Shown piece by piece: positions 1-8,178 of a stretch of DNA of 52,976 nucleotides. The position numbers and the translations under genes are program-made. How positions within the stretch are numbered: position 1 is the stretch's first letter; each line of letters opens with the position of its first letter. Below the pieces are notes generated by a model, which did no database searches, was not told the origin of the DNA, and saw only the letters and a list, made by a program, of their open reading frames with translations. Origin of the DNA: an uncultured bacterium (GTDB taxonomy: Bacteria; Vulcanimicrobiota; CADAWZ01); the NCBI GenBank assembly GCA_949288455.1, contig CASEKF010000042.1:1-52976 (forward strand), in the 5' to 3' direction.

Positions 1-182
1 CGCCTCCCCTGCCCGGCGTTACTTCACCCCCCTCCATGCCCGGCGGTCGTTCTCCCGCTTCCATGCCCGGCGTTCCTTCTCCGCCTTCCATGCCCGGCGT
101 TCCTTCTCCGCCTCCTATTCCCGGCGTTCCTTCTCCGCCTCCTATTCCCGGCGTTCCTCCGCCGCCTCCGGGGGCCGGATAA
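1..182 (+). CDS. C-terminal end of a proline-rich repeat protein (partial)
   Basis: An open frame enters from the left edge (first whole codon at base 3) and stops at TAA 180-182. It encodes about 59 residues made of a nine-residue repeat of the type PPSMPGVPS or PPPIPGVPS, ending PPPGAG. Nothing globular is visible, so the function of the whole protein cannot be told. Such Pro/Gly tails are usually extended, flexible linkers or surface segments. The segment is much richer in G+C than the genes that follow, because of the proline and glycine codons. The stop lies 29 bases before the next gene, so the two may be cotranscribed. Confidence 0.7.
   Translation, partial: PPLPGVTSPPSMPGGRSPASMPGVPSPPSMPGVPSPPPIPGVPSPPPIPGVPPPPPGAG
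3..161 (+). repeat. 27-bp tandem coding repeat (about six units)
   Basis: In-frame units of 27 bp start at 27, 54, 81, 108 and 135, with a shorter unit at 3-26. Each codes for a nonapeptide of the form PP(S/P)(M/I)PGVPS. The units at 81-107, 108-134 and 135-161 are the most alike, and those nearer the left edge are more diverged. The array probably continues outside the window. Such arrays vary in copy number by slippage. Confidence 0.85.
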
Positions 183-211
183 AGAAAATGGATAAAAAGG
201 TGCATATATAA

Positions 212-1615
212 ATGGAATCTATTTTTTTTGATGTAAATCCTTCTATTAAGCAGTTTACCGAAAATGCTTTAAAAGCAAATAATATGCTTCATAAAGCTCA
301 GGATCGGGAAATGAAACATATTAAATCTTCGAAGACGACGAAAGCCGCAAATTCAAATATATCTATGGAATCAGGGCTTTCTGAAGAAGATATGATGAGC
401 GGTATGGAGTTTGGAGATTATAGAGGAGGGGGAGCGTCGTTTGAATTTTTTCAGTCTAGCGACGAAGCTTCGGGAGAAGAATTATTAAAACGAGAAGACG
501 ATAAAAGAAATTCTGAAATGCTGGCGGCATTAAAGCGTTCATATTTTAATTTTGACGAGTCGGATCAAAAAAATAACGGGGTCATTTTAAAGCGCGATAA
601 AACTGAATATGGCTCGGGATCTTCGTCAGAGCTTTCTGAACCGACTTCTCCCGTTTTTGAGTCTCCGCTTGAAAGCTCTTCCGGCGTTTTAAGACAAGGC
701 GCTTCTTCAGACACGGAAGAAACGCTTGAAATTAAAACTACGGAAATTTCCGCTAAGACAGATTATGCTAAAGTTCAGGATAGCGGCGATCAGATTAAAG
801 AGAAGAGCGAAGAGCAAAATTTAGATCGTTCGATTTCTGAACCTTCTAAAAAACAGGCTGAAAACGTTGAAAATACAGGGGGGCATAAATCTGCCTGGAC
901 TTCTCTTTTGTCTTTTGACGAGGGATTTATAATAGCTTCCGACGATAATTTTTTTGAGCAAGTTCAGGAAATACGAGACGAAGACAATATTTCTTTTGAA
1001 GAAATAGATATTCCCGACGCTATGAACGTCCCTGACAAAAAACCCGAAGAGTTAGTAAAATCCATGCTGATAACGGAGAATCTGAACGAATACGAATTGT
1101 CTGCGTTAATCTATTATTTAAGTTCTTACGGAACTAATATATTGACTATGTGTAAAGAGTTTGGAGTGAAAATTTCCGTTCCTGTTTCTTCAGACGGGTT
1201 ATATGCTTCAGGAGCTTATGTGAAAAATGAAAAATTATGCGTTGTGCCGAGAGAATCTTTAACGCGGAAAGAGGAGTTTGTATCCGCCAGGTTTTATATG
1301 GCTCTTGCGTTTGATCATACTTTGGGAGGAGAAGATTTTTCGTCCAGAAATTCCGCGGCGGTTTTAAGCAGTTGGCGTCTTTGCAAAGATAGAACTGCCG
1401 GACATCTTTTTCAAGACGTTTTTACGGCGGGGGATCCGGCTCTTTATTTCGCTCAGTCGGTAGAATCGTATTTGAGAAACGAAAACGACGTTGCCGAAAG
1501 TTCTTTTTTTAATAAAGAACAGCTTTATGATTATGACAGAACCATGTTTTCTTACGTAGATTATCTTTTTAACCGTATGAACCCTGTCAATAAAGAAGCG
1601 AAGGAACGATTATAA
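212..1615 (+). CDS. Acidic protein with a degenerate ATLF/zincin-like C-terminal domain
   Basis: This is a 467-residue protein. Residues 1-280 are acidic, Ser/Glu-rich and low in complexity, probably disordered. Residues 280-425 look globular and recall the anthrax-lethal-factor-like (ATLF) zincin layout: an LSSYGTNIL...FGVKISV segment, then a FDHTLGG segment (367-373) where the family has HExxHALDxxLGG, then DPALYFAQSVESYL (408-421) where the family has a D..EFFAEAF.YL segment. The HExxH positions read FYMAL (361-365) and the expected downstream Glu ligand reads Gln415, so zinc-dependent catalysis is not expected. The family resemblance is my inference from motif layout. There is no signal peptide. 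The next gene follows after a short duplicated segment. Confidence 0.6.
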   Translation: MESIFFDVNPSIKQFTENALKANNMLHKAQDREMKHIKSSKTTKAANSNISMESGLSEEDMMSGMEFGDYRGGGASFEFFQSSDEASGEELLKREDDKRNSEMLAALKRSYFNFDESDQKNNGVILKRDKTEYGSGSSSELSEPTSPVFESPLESSSGVLRQGASSDTEETLEIKTTEISAKTDYAKVQDSGDQIKEKSEEQNLDRSISEPSKKQAENVENTGGHKSAWTSLLSFDEGFIIASDDNFFEQVQEIRDEDNISFEEIDIPDAMNVPDKKPEELVKSMLITENLNEYELSALIYYLSSYGTNILTMCKEFGVKISVPVSSDGLYASGAYVKNEKLCVVPRESLTRKEEFVSARFYMALAFDHTLGGEDFSSRNSAAVLSSWRLCKDRTAGHLFQDVFTAGDPALYFAQSVESYLRNENDVAESSFFNKEQLYDYDRTMFSYVDYLFNRMNPVNKEAKERL

Positions 1616-1626
1616 GGAACGATTAT
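1601..1626 (+). repeat. 13-bp perfect tandem duplication at a gene junction
   Basis: The 13-mer AAGGAACGATTAT occurs twice back to back (1601-1613 and 1614-1626). The first copy encodes the last codons of the upstream gene and the start of its stop. The second copy supplies the AAGGA ribosome-binding site for the ATG at 1628. It looks like a recent slippage event that created the present gene spacing. Confidence 0.9.
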
Positions 1627-1627
1627 A

Positions 1628-1921
1628 ATGAAAGAAATATATTTATATACTTTACTAAAAAGTCACAAGGGTTATGTTCCTTCTAATTTTCCTATAGGAC
1701 GGATCTATAAAAACGGAGAGGTTTTTGAAGTCGAATGTTCTTCGGGAGCTTTGAAAGAAAAAATAACGGAAATTTTTAATACTCCGATTTATGTCAGAGT
1801 CGCTTGCGGCGATAATTTTTCTTTTAAATATTGCCTTTTGGATCCTTGCGACGAAAAATTTTTGGAAGAGGCGATTTACAGACTCAGGGTTCATAATTTG
1901 TGGGGAAAAGAGAATGAATGA
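1628..1921 (+). CDS. Small protein of unknown function (97 aa)
   Basis: I do not recognise this 97-residue protein. It begins MKEIYLYTLLKSHKG, is of mixed alpha/beta character, and contains two clusters of cysteine (VECSSG and VACGD...YCLLDPCDEKF), but no clear metal-binding spacing. The ATG at 1628 has AAGGAA nine bases upstream, supplied by a duplicated segment. It overlaps the following cysteine-cluster gene by 8 bp, which argues for translational coupling and a shared role. No signal peptide or membrane segment is visible. Confidence 0.6.
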   Translation: MKEIYLYTLLKSHKGYVPSNFPIGRIYKNGEVFEVECSSGALKEKITEIFNTPIYVRVACGDNFSFKYCLLDPCDEKFLEEAIYRLRVHNLWGKENE

Positions 1922-2174
1922 TTTTAAACGTTCGAAATGCGCTTCTTGTCCTGATCATTGCTGTAAAAAATTTTTTATCATACTTGAAGGCGTTACGGAT
2001 AAAGATTGGATAAAATGGTTGTCTTACCATAAAGGCGTTAAAGTTGACAAACTTGACGCAAACAATATACAAGTATGGTTCGATTATCCTTGCGGCCAAT
2101 TGAAAGAAGACGGATCGTGCGGAATATATAAAAAACGCCCTGACGTTTGTAGAAATTTTAGGTGTTTACGTTAA
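1914..2174 (+). CDS. YkgJ-family cysteine-cluster protein
   Basis: This is an 86-residue protein. The N-terminus has CASCPDHCC and the C-terminus has PCGQLKEDGSCGIYKKRPDVCRNFRC, read as two parts around a short linker. This is the hallmark of the YkgJ/UPF0153 CxxCxxxCC family, thought to bind zinc or iron, possibly as an iron-sulfur cluster; the exact role is unsettled. I chose the ATG at 1914, which overlaps the end of the upstream gene by 8 bp. A longer in-frame reading from 1791 would run through the upstream gene and adds nothing family-like. Eight cysteines in 86 residues make a metal site very likely. Confidence 0.8.
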   Translation: MNDFKRSKCASCPDHCCKKFFIILEGVTDKDWIKWLSYHKGVKVDKLDANNIQVWFDYPCGQLKEDGSCGIYKKRPDVCRNFRCLR

Positions 2175-2224
2175 TTCAAACCCGTCATTTATAATTACTT
2201 CGTATTTTTGAGGCGCGCGTGTAA

Positions 2225-3217
2225 ATGGAAAATGGAAAACTTGAAAAGTTAAGAGGATATTACGTTAAGGATTTTGTCAATTATCTCTTTGTCGAAAGAA
2301 ACTTATCTAAAAGAACGATTAAGGAGTACGAAAGAGATTTAACCGTTTTTTTAGCGTTTTTTAAACCGTATTTAGATACTGAAATGACGCTTAGTTCAAT
2401 TGACGAAAGGACTATAAGAGAATTTTTGACACATTTAAAAATGGAGTTAAATTATACTCCTAAGGCTATAAACAGGAAATTGGCCTCTATTAAATCGTAT
2501 TTTAATTTTATCGAGCGGGAAGGGTTTATTGAAAAATCTCCCGCGTCGAATATAAAAAATACTAAGTTAGACAAACGTTTGCCAAAAGTCCTTGACGAAG
2601 ACGACGTAGTCAGAATTTTAGACGCTGCGGAAGATACTTGCAGAGAGAAGAGTTCTGAAGAATACGACCCTGAGAATTATAAAAGTTTTGTATACTATAG
2701 AGATTGCGCTATAATGGAATTGTTCTATGCGACCGGAATGCGAATTAGCGAGCTTGTGACTCTGGATATTACCGACGTCGATTTTAGAAATAAAACGGTA
2801 AGAGTGACGGGCAAAGGGAGCAAGCAAAGAACCGTTATTTTAAACGATCCGTCTATAGCCGCTCTTGACAGCTATCTGGCCGTGCGTCCGGATGAGAAAA
2901 CCATGGCTCTTTTTTTAAACAGAAATAAAACCAGATTGAGCGTGAGAGCCGTTGAAATTATGTTTAAAAAAAATAAGCTTAGATCCGGGGTGATTAAACC
3001 GGCGTCTCCGCATACTATGAGGCATTCCTTCGCTACTCATTTGCTTCAAGGAGGATCGGACGTGGTGACGATAAAAGAGCTTTTGGGGCATGAAAATCTC
3101 GCTACGACTCAGATTTATACAAATATTTCTATGGAACATATCAAAGAAACCTATGAACACTCTCATCCCAGAGCGCAGAAACTTAAACGAACGAATAAGG
3201 AAGAGAAAGATGAATAA
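2225..3217 (+). CDS. xerC: Tyrosine recombinase of the XerC/XerD type
   Basis: This is a 330-residue protein with the usual two-domain Xer layout: an N-terminal core-binding SAM-like domain (about 10-105) and a catalytic domain (about 120-305). All catalytic positions are visible: Arg173 in GMRISEL, Lys197 in TGKGSKQR, His263 and Arg266 in HTMRHSFATHL, His289 in LGHENL and the nucleophile Tyr298 in TTQIYTN. Length and gene setting suggest the housekeeping enzyme that resolves chromosome dimers at dif rather than a phage integrase. XerC and XerD cannot be told apart here. The start is ATG 2225, with GAGG about 13 bases upstream. It overlaps the next small gene by 8 bp. Confidence 0.92.
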   Translation: MENGKLEKLRGYYVKDFVNYLFVERNLSKRTIKEYERDLTVFLAFFKPYLDTEMTLSSIDERTIREFLTHLKMELNYTPKAINRKLASIKSYFNFIEREGFIEKSPASNIKNTKLDKRLPKVLDEDDVVRILDAAEDTCREKSSEEYDPENYKSFVYYRDCAIMELFYATGMRISELVTLDITDVDFRNKTVRVTGKGSKQRTVILNDPSIAALDSYLAVRPDEKTMALFLNRNKTRLSVRAVEIMFKKNKLRSGVIKPASPHTMRHSFATHLLQGGSDVVTIKELLGHENLATTQIYTNISMEHIKETYEHSHPRAQKLKRTNKEEKDE

Positions 3218-3407
3218 CGAACTTAGCGATAAGGTTAACGAACTTAACGAAGGTTTGAATAATTTGAATACGGACGAAATCAGAAAAGACGACTTGATAA
3301 GAAAGAACGAGCGTATGGAAGCGACCGCAGATTACATGGATATATCGGACGATTTGACGGGAAAACCTTTGCCGCCGATATTTGATTGCGATATTGGACT
3401 GATATGA
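3210..3407 (+). CDS. Small charged protein of unknown function (65 aa)
   Basis: This is a 65-residue highly charged protein starting MNNELSDKVNELNEGL, mostly predicted helical, ending in PLPPIFDCDIGLI. I do not recognise a family. The ATG at 3210 overlaps the recombinase stop by 8 bp, with AAGGAAGAG upstream acting as ribosome-binding site inside the recombinase gene. An earlier in-frame start at 3090 would lie deep within the recombinase and is unlikely. The tight coupling suggests coexpression with the recombinase. It might instead be a regulatory or structural peptide. Confidence 0.55.
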   Translation: MNNELSDKVNELNEGLNNLNTDEIRKDDLIRKNERMEATADYMDISDDLTGKPLPPIFDCDIGLI

Positions 3408-3500
3408 ATCTATGTTCAGGACATGCCGCGTTTTTTGATTAAAACTTATGACTGTTTGTTATCTTAAGTCGACGTTTATTAAGCTGAGGCGCGAAATATT

Positions 3501-4292
3501 ATGAAAATTAGACAACAAAACGGAACTACTCTTATAGAAACTATTATCAGTCTATGGATTTTAGGCATAGTAGTTCTGTCCGTTTTGTCTGTAACGGTAT
3601 CAAATTTTGCAAAAAAGAATCAGAATAAGACGCAAGCTTTAGCGTTAGCTAAAAGCGAATATCAAAACGTTCTTTTGTCTATAAAATCAGATTGTTTGTA
3701 TCCCGTTCCATATGTTGTTTTAACGGTTCCTAAATCGTCTTTTCTGGTAAAACAAAACGAAGCTTCAAACGAGCTCCCCGCGTCTATTCCCTCGGCAGAC
3801 GAGTCATATTATTATCGGTTAGTATTGTCTAAAAATTCTAATCCTTATATAACTAATTCAAATTTGGCAGGTTTTACGGGATTTGGAAAGGTTTTCGTGC
3901 AAAAAAAGACGCCACTCGAAACTTTTAATTTTACGGAGTTTTCCAACTTAGATGATATAGATTCGCTCGGCCCGGAGGCTCTAAAGATGGTTATTGATTC
4001 TTATCGTAATATGGAAACGTCGCTTTTATCTCCCGATTCGCTTGATTATGCAGGATATCGCCTGTATGTTATTAAAGTGGATTTTGAGCCTGCGGATTCG
4101 GACGGTACTCTGGATTTTGACAGTACGCTGGAACTTATTCCGGCAGGAACCGATATAAAAGTGATTATAACCGTTTTCTGGCAGAGCGACGTGGATCGAA
4201 AAAACGGAAGACTTGATTATTATAAGTTAATTTCTGAGGTTACGGCTTTATCCGATCTTAAAAAGTCTCTTGAATTGATAGAAAATACTTAA
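3501..4292 (+). CDS. Minor pilin/pseudopilin, PilV/GspI-like (module 1)
   Basis: This 263-residue protein has a type IV prepilin signal. A short basic leader (MKIRQQNG) is followed by TTLIETIISLWILGIVVLSVL, read across the cleavage site, with Glu at +5 of the mature protein. It would be cleaved after Gly8 by the prepilin peptidase and inserted in the inner membrane through its hydrophobic helix. The rest is a soluble domain I cannot assign. It is the first gene of a three-gene module (PilV-like, PilW-like, PilX-like), the standard order of minor-pilin initiation complexes. No pilus ATPase, platform or secretin gene is present in the window. Confidence 0.82.
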   Translation: MKIRQQNGTTLIETIISLWILGIVVLSVLSVTVSNFAKKNQNKTQALALAKSEYQNVLLSIKSDCLYPVPYVVLTVPKSSFLVKQNEASNELPASIPSADESYYYRLVLSKNSNPYITNSNLAGFTGFGKVFVQKKTPLETFNFTEFSNLDDIDSLGPEALKMVIDSYRNMETSLLSPDSLDYAGYRLYVIKVDFEPADSDGTLDFDSTLELIPAGTDIKVIITVFWQSDVDRKNGRLDYYKLISEVTALSDLKKSLELIENT

Positions 4293-4353
4293 AACTTAAG
4301 GCGTTTTGGTATTTTTCTGCGTTCCGCCCCGTATGTTTTGGAGCTTGAAGTTT

Positions 4354-5196
4354 ATGAAACGATTACAAAAAGGATTTTCGTTATTAGAGCTTTTAATTAC
4401 TTTGCTTATTACAAGCTGTATATTTATTTTATTTGCTCAGGTTTTTAAAGTCGGATTAAGATTAAATCGAGGAACAGATAATACAGGCGACGTATTTCAA
4501 GGAGGAGTCGTAATCTCGGAAGTTATGGCTAATAAACTTAGCTTCACTTCCCCTTCTCTGGTTACTTTATACCCTGAGATCGACAAGCCTGTAAAAGACG
4601 AGTGCCGCGCTATAGGATTTCCGATTGGAGGCCCTTCCCCGAAAGGAGCTGATAAATATCCTCGCTTGAGTTTAAACGACGTAGGTTTGCAACGCGTTTA
4701 TTTTGATTGTTTTTTCGATTCTTCTCTTGAAGATATCGTTAATTCTAATCCTTGGAATTACTATGTTTTATACTATGTTGAAAAACAGGACGACGCGGTT
4801 AAGCTGTTTTCGGCCGACAATAAAAATAACGATTCCGAACACATTTCTAATATTTTATATGAAATAACTTATTTTATCGGCGACGACGACAATCCGAAGA
4901 GACCTTCCTGTCTTAGAAAAACGCCTTTAGTAAATGTCGGCGAAAACAGTTTAAATGATTATTATTATAATCGTTTGAACGATTTGATCCAAAATAAAAC
5001 GGCCTCTAGATTAATTATAAAAAAGATATCTTCAAATATTAAAACGATGCAGGTTTCTATGAATAATTATCCGGCGATAAATATTAATCTGACGATAGAT
5101 TACGGAACTACGGGGACTTCTGATATTTCGGATAGAAGAGACAGAAATGTTTCTGAAGAAGCCGAGATTACTTTTACCGTTATGCCTATGAATTAA
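4354..5196 (+). CDS. Minor pilin/pseudopilin, PilW/GspJ-like (module 1)
   Basis: This 280-residue protein has the prepilin signal MKRLQKG followed by FSLLELLITLLITSCIFILF, with Glu at +5. I chose ATG 4354 because it gives a normal short leader. An in-frame ATG at 4306 would place 16 odd hydrophobic residues in front of the leader, while GGAG at 4340 can serve the later start. The soluble part has several Tyr/Asn-rich stretches and no family I recognise beyond the pilin fold. It is the second gene of the module, 61 bases after the PilV-like gene. Confidence 0.82.
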   Translation: MKRLQKGFSLLELLITLLITSCIFILFAQVFKVGLRLNRGTDNTGDVFQGGVVISEVMANKLSFTSPSLVTLYPEIDKPVKDECRAIGFPIGGPSPKGADKYPRLSLNDVGLQRVYFDCFFDSSLEDIVNSNPWNYYVLYYVEKQDDAVKLFSADNKNNDSEHISNILYEITYFIGDDDNPKRPSCLRKTPLVNVGENSLNDYYYNRLNDLIQNKTASRLIIKKISSNIKTMQVSMNNYPAININLTIDYGTTGTSDISDRRDRNVSEEAEITFTVMPMN

Positions 5197-5230
5197 ACTA
5201 TATCGTAAATTTATTCCGCGGGAGGACTTT

Positions 5231-6802
5231 ATGAAAAAAAAGAAAAATAAAGGTACTCTTTTAATAGCCGTCGCTTTGACGAGCATAGTTTTGTTGCTGT
5301 TTTTAATGACGGCTATAAATCTTCAGACTAAGAATTCGGTTACCATGACTTTGGCCTCGGAGAGGGAGCAGGCTTTGTTGGCGGCTCAGGCCGGTCTTGA
5401 AGCCGCGGCCGCTTATATAGCCGGAGAATATAGAGCTGATTCTTCCGCTATGTCGGGACAAGATAAACCGGAGCTGAGCGCAAGTTTTAACTCGCTGAAG
5501 CCGGTAGTGCTTGACGAGGATAAAGCTTCCGGAATTAAGTCGATTTATAAGTTTAGCTGTAAAGACGGACTCATCATATCGGAAGGACAGTTGTTAAAAA
5601 AAGGGACGGATAATGAATATAAGGTTATCGTGACTAAAAAGCTTCAGGCAAATTACGTTATTGAATATATGGGCGTATCGGCCGAGGCCGTTAAGTTTTT
5701 TAGAGATGGCATTCCCGTTGCGGCTATAAACTCGATATACTCATACGCTTCGCACTACCCTATGGAGTCTTGGATAGGGATAGAGAATACGGAGACTAAA
5801 TGTTTTGTTCCTTATAACGGGAAGGCTGAAGTCATTGAGAATCCTGCGGGGATACCCGAGTACATGTATTTTAACAAGGATGGAAAATTCGTTCCTGAAA
5901 AGTCTTTTGCAAACGATTATAAAAATTTGCTGGGCATGGCTAAGTCTCTTAAAATTGGCCGGGACGTTTCTGACGGCGCGTATTATGACATGAGGATGAT
6001 AGACGGACTTAGCGAAGAAGATTTTCGAGATGTTTTGAAAGACGAAGTTGATCTGGAAGATAAAGATCTTCATGTTTTTGGCGATGTTGACGGAAGGTTC
6101 AGATTTACAAAAAAATTTGTTCCTAATAGTAAAGATAAAGTTTATTGGCTTGCCGAAGACCAGACGGATGGGCAGGTCGTTATTTCCGGTAAAAATTTTT
6201 GGTTTTATCCTTTTGGGGGAACGGTCGTAATCAACGGTGATTTAGAGCTTAAAAAATCGGCGGGAATTACTGAAGGATCAAAAGGCGATTATCCGGTTTT
6301 ACTGCTCGGAGGCAATTTGGTAGTAAACGGAACGATTAAGGGAACCGGGCTGGTTATGGCTCTTAACAATATTTATATATCCGCGGAAAGCAACGAGCAA
6401 TCTAATTATTGCGATATACAAAATTTTAGCGCTGAAGGCTCTTTGATAGTTCATGCCGCAAATAAATTGTATATTTCTAATTTATCTTCCTATAAAGCTT
6501 GGGCTGACGCTGACGAAAGTCAAAAACTCAGTTATATTATAGGGAGTTCCGACGTAAATCGTTTAGAGAGAATAAATTATTTTAACGATTTGGATAAATT
6601 GCTTTATCAAGTCGACAAGAGCAATCTCCCTGGCGAAGCTTTCTCTTCAGCGTCTTATTTTCCTGATTCCGGAATAATTCCCAGAGGCTTTACTCGCATC
6701 CATATTGACTCTTCTTCTGATCAGCCGTCAAATGGATCCTCTTCCTCTACGAATAGCGGAAGCGCTTACCCTGTCGTTCAGGTTCCTGATGCGGTTATGT
6801 AA
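5231..6802 (+). CDS. PilX/GspK-like minor pilin with repetitive beta C-terminus (module 1)
   Basis: This is a 523-residue protein. The lysine-rich leader ends at KG and is followed by a hydrophobic helix (TLLIAVALTSIVLLLFLM) without Glu at +5, as in PilX/GspK. The QALLAAQAGLEAAAAYI segment is the usual PilX sequence after the helix. Residues about 300-440 are rich in VVINGDLEL, NLVVNGTIKGTG and LNNIYIS type strands, suggesting a beta-solenoid resembling bactofilin-like repeats. The C-terminus is Ser/Asn-rich. GspK/PilX proteins cap the pseudopilus tip. The ribosome-binding site GGGAGG is at 5220-5225. A perfect hairpin terminator follows immediately. Confidence 0.8.
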   Translation: MKKKKNKGTLLIAVALTSIVLLLFLMTAINLQTKNSVTMTLASEREQALLAAQAGLEAAAAYIAGEYRADSSAMSGQDKPELSASFNSLKPVVLDEDKASGIKSIYKFSCKDGLIISEGQLLKKGTDNEYKVIVTKKLQANYVIEYMGVSAEAVKFFRDGIPVAAINSIYSYASHYPMESWIGIENTETKCFVPYNGKAEVIENPAGIPEYMYFNKDGKFVPEKSFANDYKNLLGMAKSLKIGRDVSDGAYYDMRMIDGLSEEDFRDVLKDEVDLEDKDLHVFGDVDGRFRFTKKFVPNSKDKVYWLAEDQTDGQVVISGKNFWFYPFGGTVVINGDLELKKSAGITEGSKGDYPVLLLGGNLVVNGTIKGTGLVMALNNIYISAESNEQSNYCDIQNFSAEGSLIVHAANKLYISNLSSYKAWADADESQKLSYIIGSSDVNRLERINYFNDLDKLLYQVDKSNLPGEAFSSASYFPDSGIIPRGFTRIHIDSSSDQPSNGSSSSTNSGSAYPVVQVPDAVM

Positions 6803-6838
6803 GTAAAGCACGGCCGATAAATCGGCCGTGCTTTACTT
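6801..6838. terminator. Bidirectional terminator between convergent genes
   Basis: An 18-bp perfect inverted repeat (6801-6818 and 6821-6838, centred on AA) has a GC-rich core GCACGGCCGAT and flanking A/T runs on both sides. It overlaps the stop of the pilin gene and lies 7 bp from the stop of the convergent caspase-like gene, so it can end both transcripts. Confidence 0.92.
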
Positions 6839-6845
6839 ATTTATG

Positions 6846-8012
6846 CTATCTTTTTATATAGCAATCGTTTCCTATTTTTCTAAATACCGGTATGGTCGTT
6901 TCTCCGTCGGTTTGGTTCGTATAATACGTTTGAGAGGCTACGTGATTATAAAGCTCGCTTAAAGTTAAACCTGTTCTTACGTAAGATATATCGGCGGAGG
7001 CGTTGGATCTTCCTAGAGCGCTCAGAAGCGCGTAAGTGAATTCGCTTTGGTTTAAATCCATGGATACATAGGAGGAATTGATCGGTCCGCATGCGGCCAT
7101 AACCGCAACGTTAGGCACATCCTCCGAAATTTTTCTAAAATCTCCGGCTGTAGCCGAATCAAAGTTTTTAGGAAGAAAACTTCCGCTGCTGCAGGCGTCT
7201 ATAAGAATAATTTTATGAGCGGTTGCAGGCATCATGCTAAGAAGTTCAGACAGCTCGTTAGCAGTTAAACCTCCCTCCAACGCGAGATAATTAGCGTTGC
7301 CATGTCCGGAATAGTAGAATATAAAAGTGGAATTGGGCGAGCTTTGCATAGCCGTGGATATCTGCATCATTCTTTCGTAAACGCGGCTGTAAGACGCGGT
7401 TTCTTTGTCTACGAACAGATCTGACGTCCAATGAGAGAAAATCCCGTTACCGTTAAGCGCCGTATGCATGTCTGTAGCGTCTTTTACGCAGTAAGTTCCT
7501 ATGCTGGTTTCAGGGTTGCCTATAAATATAGCGTATGCCGGTTGACCGGAATTATTGTCTATGGCGTTCGGAATAATTACGATATTAGGTCCGGATACCC
7601 TGACTCCGTCGTTAGTGGTAATTCTGGTATAATAAGTTCCGGAAATTGCCGTTTGAAGATTTGAAAGCGTTATGTTTATTGAATCGTTGCACCAACTCGT
7701 TATGCTATACGTTATATCGCTTGCCGCATCTTGAGCTTTTATTATTTCTACGTAACCGCCGCCCTGGAAATTTCCAAAGCCGCTGCCTACGATGGATATA
7801 GTCGAAGACGGATAATAATTGGAGGATACCGTGATGTCATTAACCGTTTCCACAATAGGGTTTGAGGAATCGTAATCATTATCGTTATTATTATTAAAGT
7901 AATAATAATATGGGAAATAGGAGGTAGACGTCGACGAATCGTCGTCCCCGCATCCTATTAGCAGAGGCGTTAGCAAAGCCAGAAACGCCGTGAATAGAAT
8001 TATTTTTTTCAT
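6846..8012 (-). CDS. Caspase-like (C14) lipoprotein with IPT/TIG domain
   Basis: This 388-residue protein has a lipoprotein signal (MKKIILFTAFLALLTPLLIGC, lipobox LIGC, lipidated Cys21), then an Asp/Asn/Tyr-rich linker. An IPT/TIG immunoglobulin-like domain (about 55-150) is recognisable from SISIVGSGFGNF-like spacing. The C-terminal half is a caspase-fold peptidase domain with the His of YYSGHGN and the Cys of LIDACSSGSF, which form the C14 catalytic dyad. Both catalytic residues are present. It should sit anchored in the envelope, facing the periplasm or outside. AAGGAG lies 12 bases upstream of the ATG. Substrate unknown. The metacaspase family is often tied to stress or self-processing, but no partner is visible here. 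Confidence 0.88.
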   Translation of the reverse strand: MKKIILFTAFLALLTPLLIGCGDDDSSTSTSYFPYYYYFNNNNDNDYDSSNPIVETVNDITVSSNYYPSSTISIVGSGFGNFQGGGYVEIIKAQDAASDITYSITSWCNDSINITLSNLQTAISGTYYTRITTNDGVRVSGPNIVIIPNAIDNNSGQPAYAIFIGNPETSIGTYCVKDATDMHTALNGNGIFSHWTSDLFVDKETASYSRVYERMMQISTAMQSSPNSTFIFYYSGHGNANYLALEGGLTANELSELLSMMPATAHKIILIDACSSGSFLPKNFDSATAGDFRKISEDVPNVAVMAACGPINSSYVSMDLNQSEFTYALLSALGRSNASADISYVRTGLTLSELYNHVASQTYYTNQTDGETTIPVFRKIGNDCYIKR

Positions 8013-8178
8013 GTTAAATTTCTCTCCTTATTAATTTTTAGTTGCAATAAATTAAAATTCATGCTGCAAGCTTTTATATTTCAATTTTGTTTGGTCAATA
8101 ATCCTTTATTTTTTATTATCATCGAATAGAAATATGCCTACGGTCAAACGTTGAAATCGGCATTTTTTCGGGAGAATT

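Noticed and set aside
2225-3217. A phage or island integrase
   Set aside because: Size, an intact Xer layout and lack of any attachment site, phage gene or tRNA next to it point to the housekeeping recombinase.
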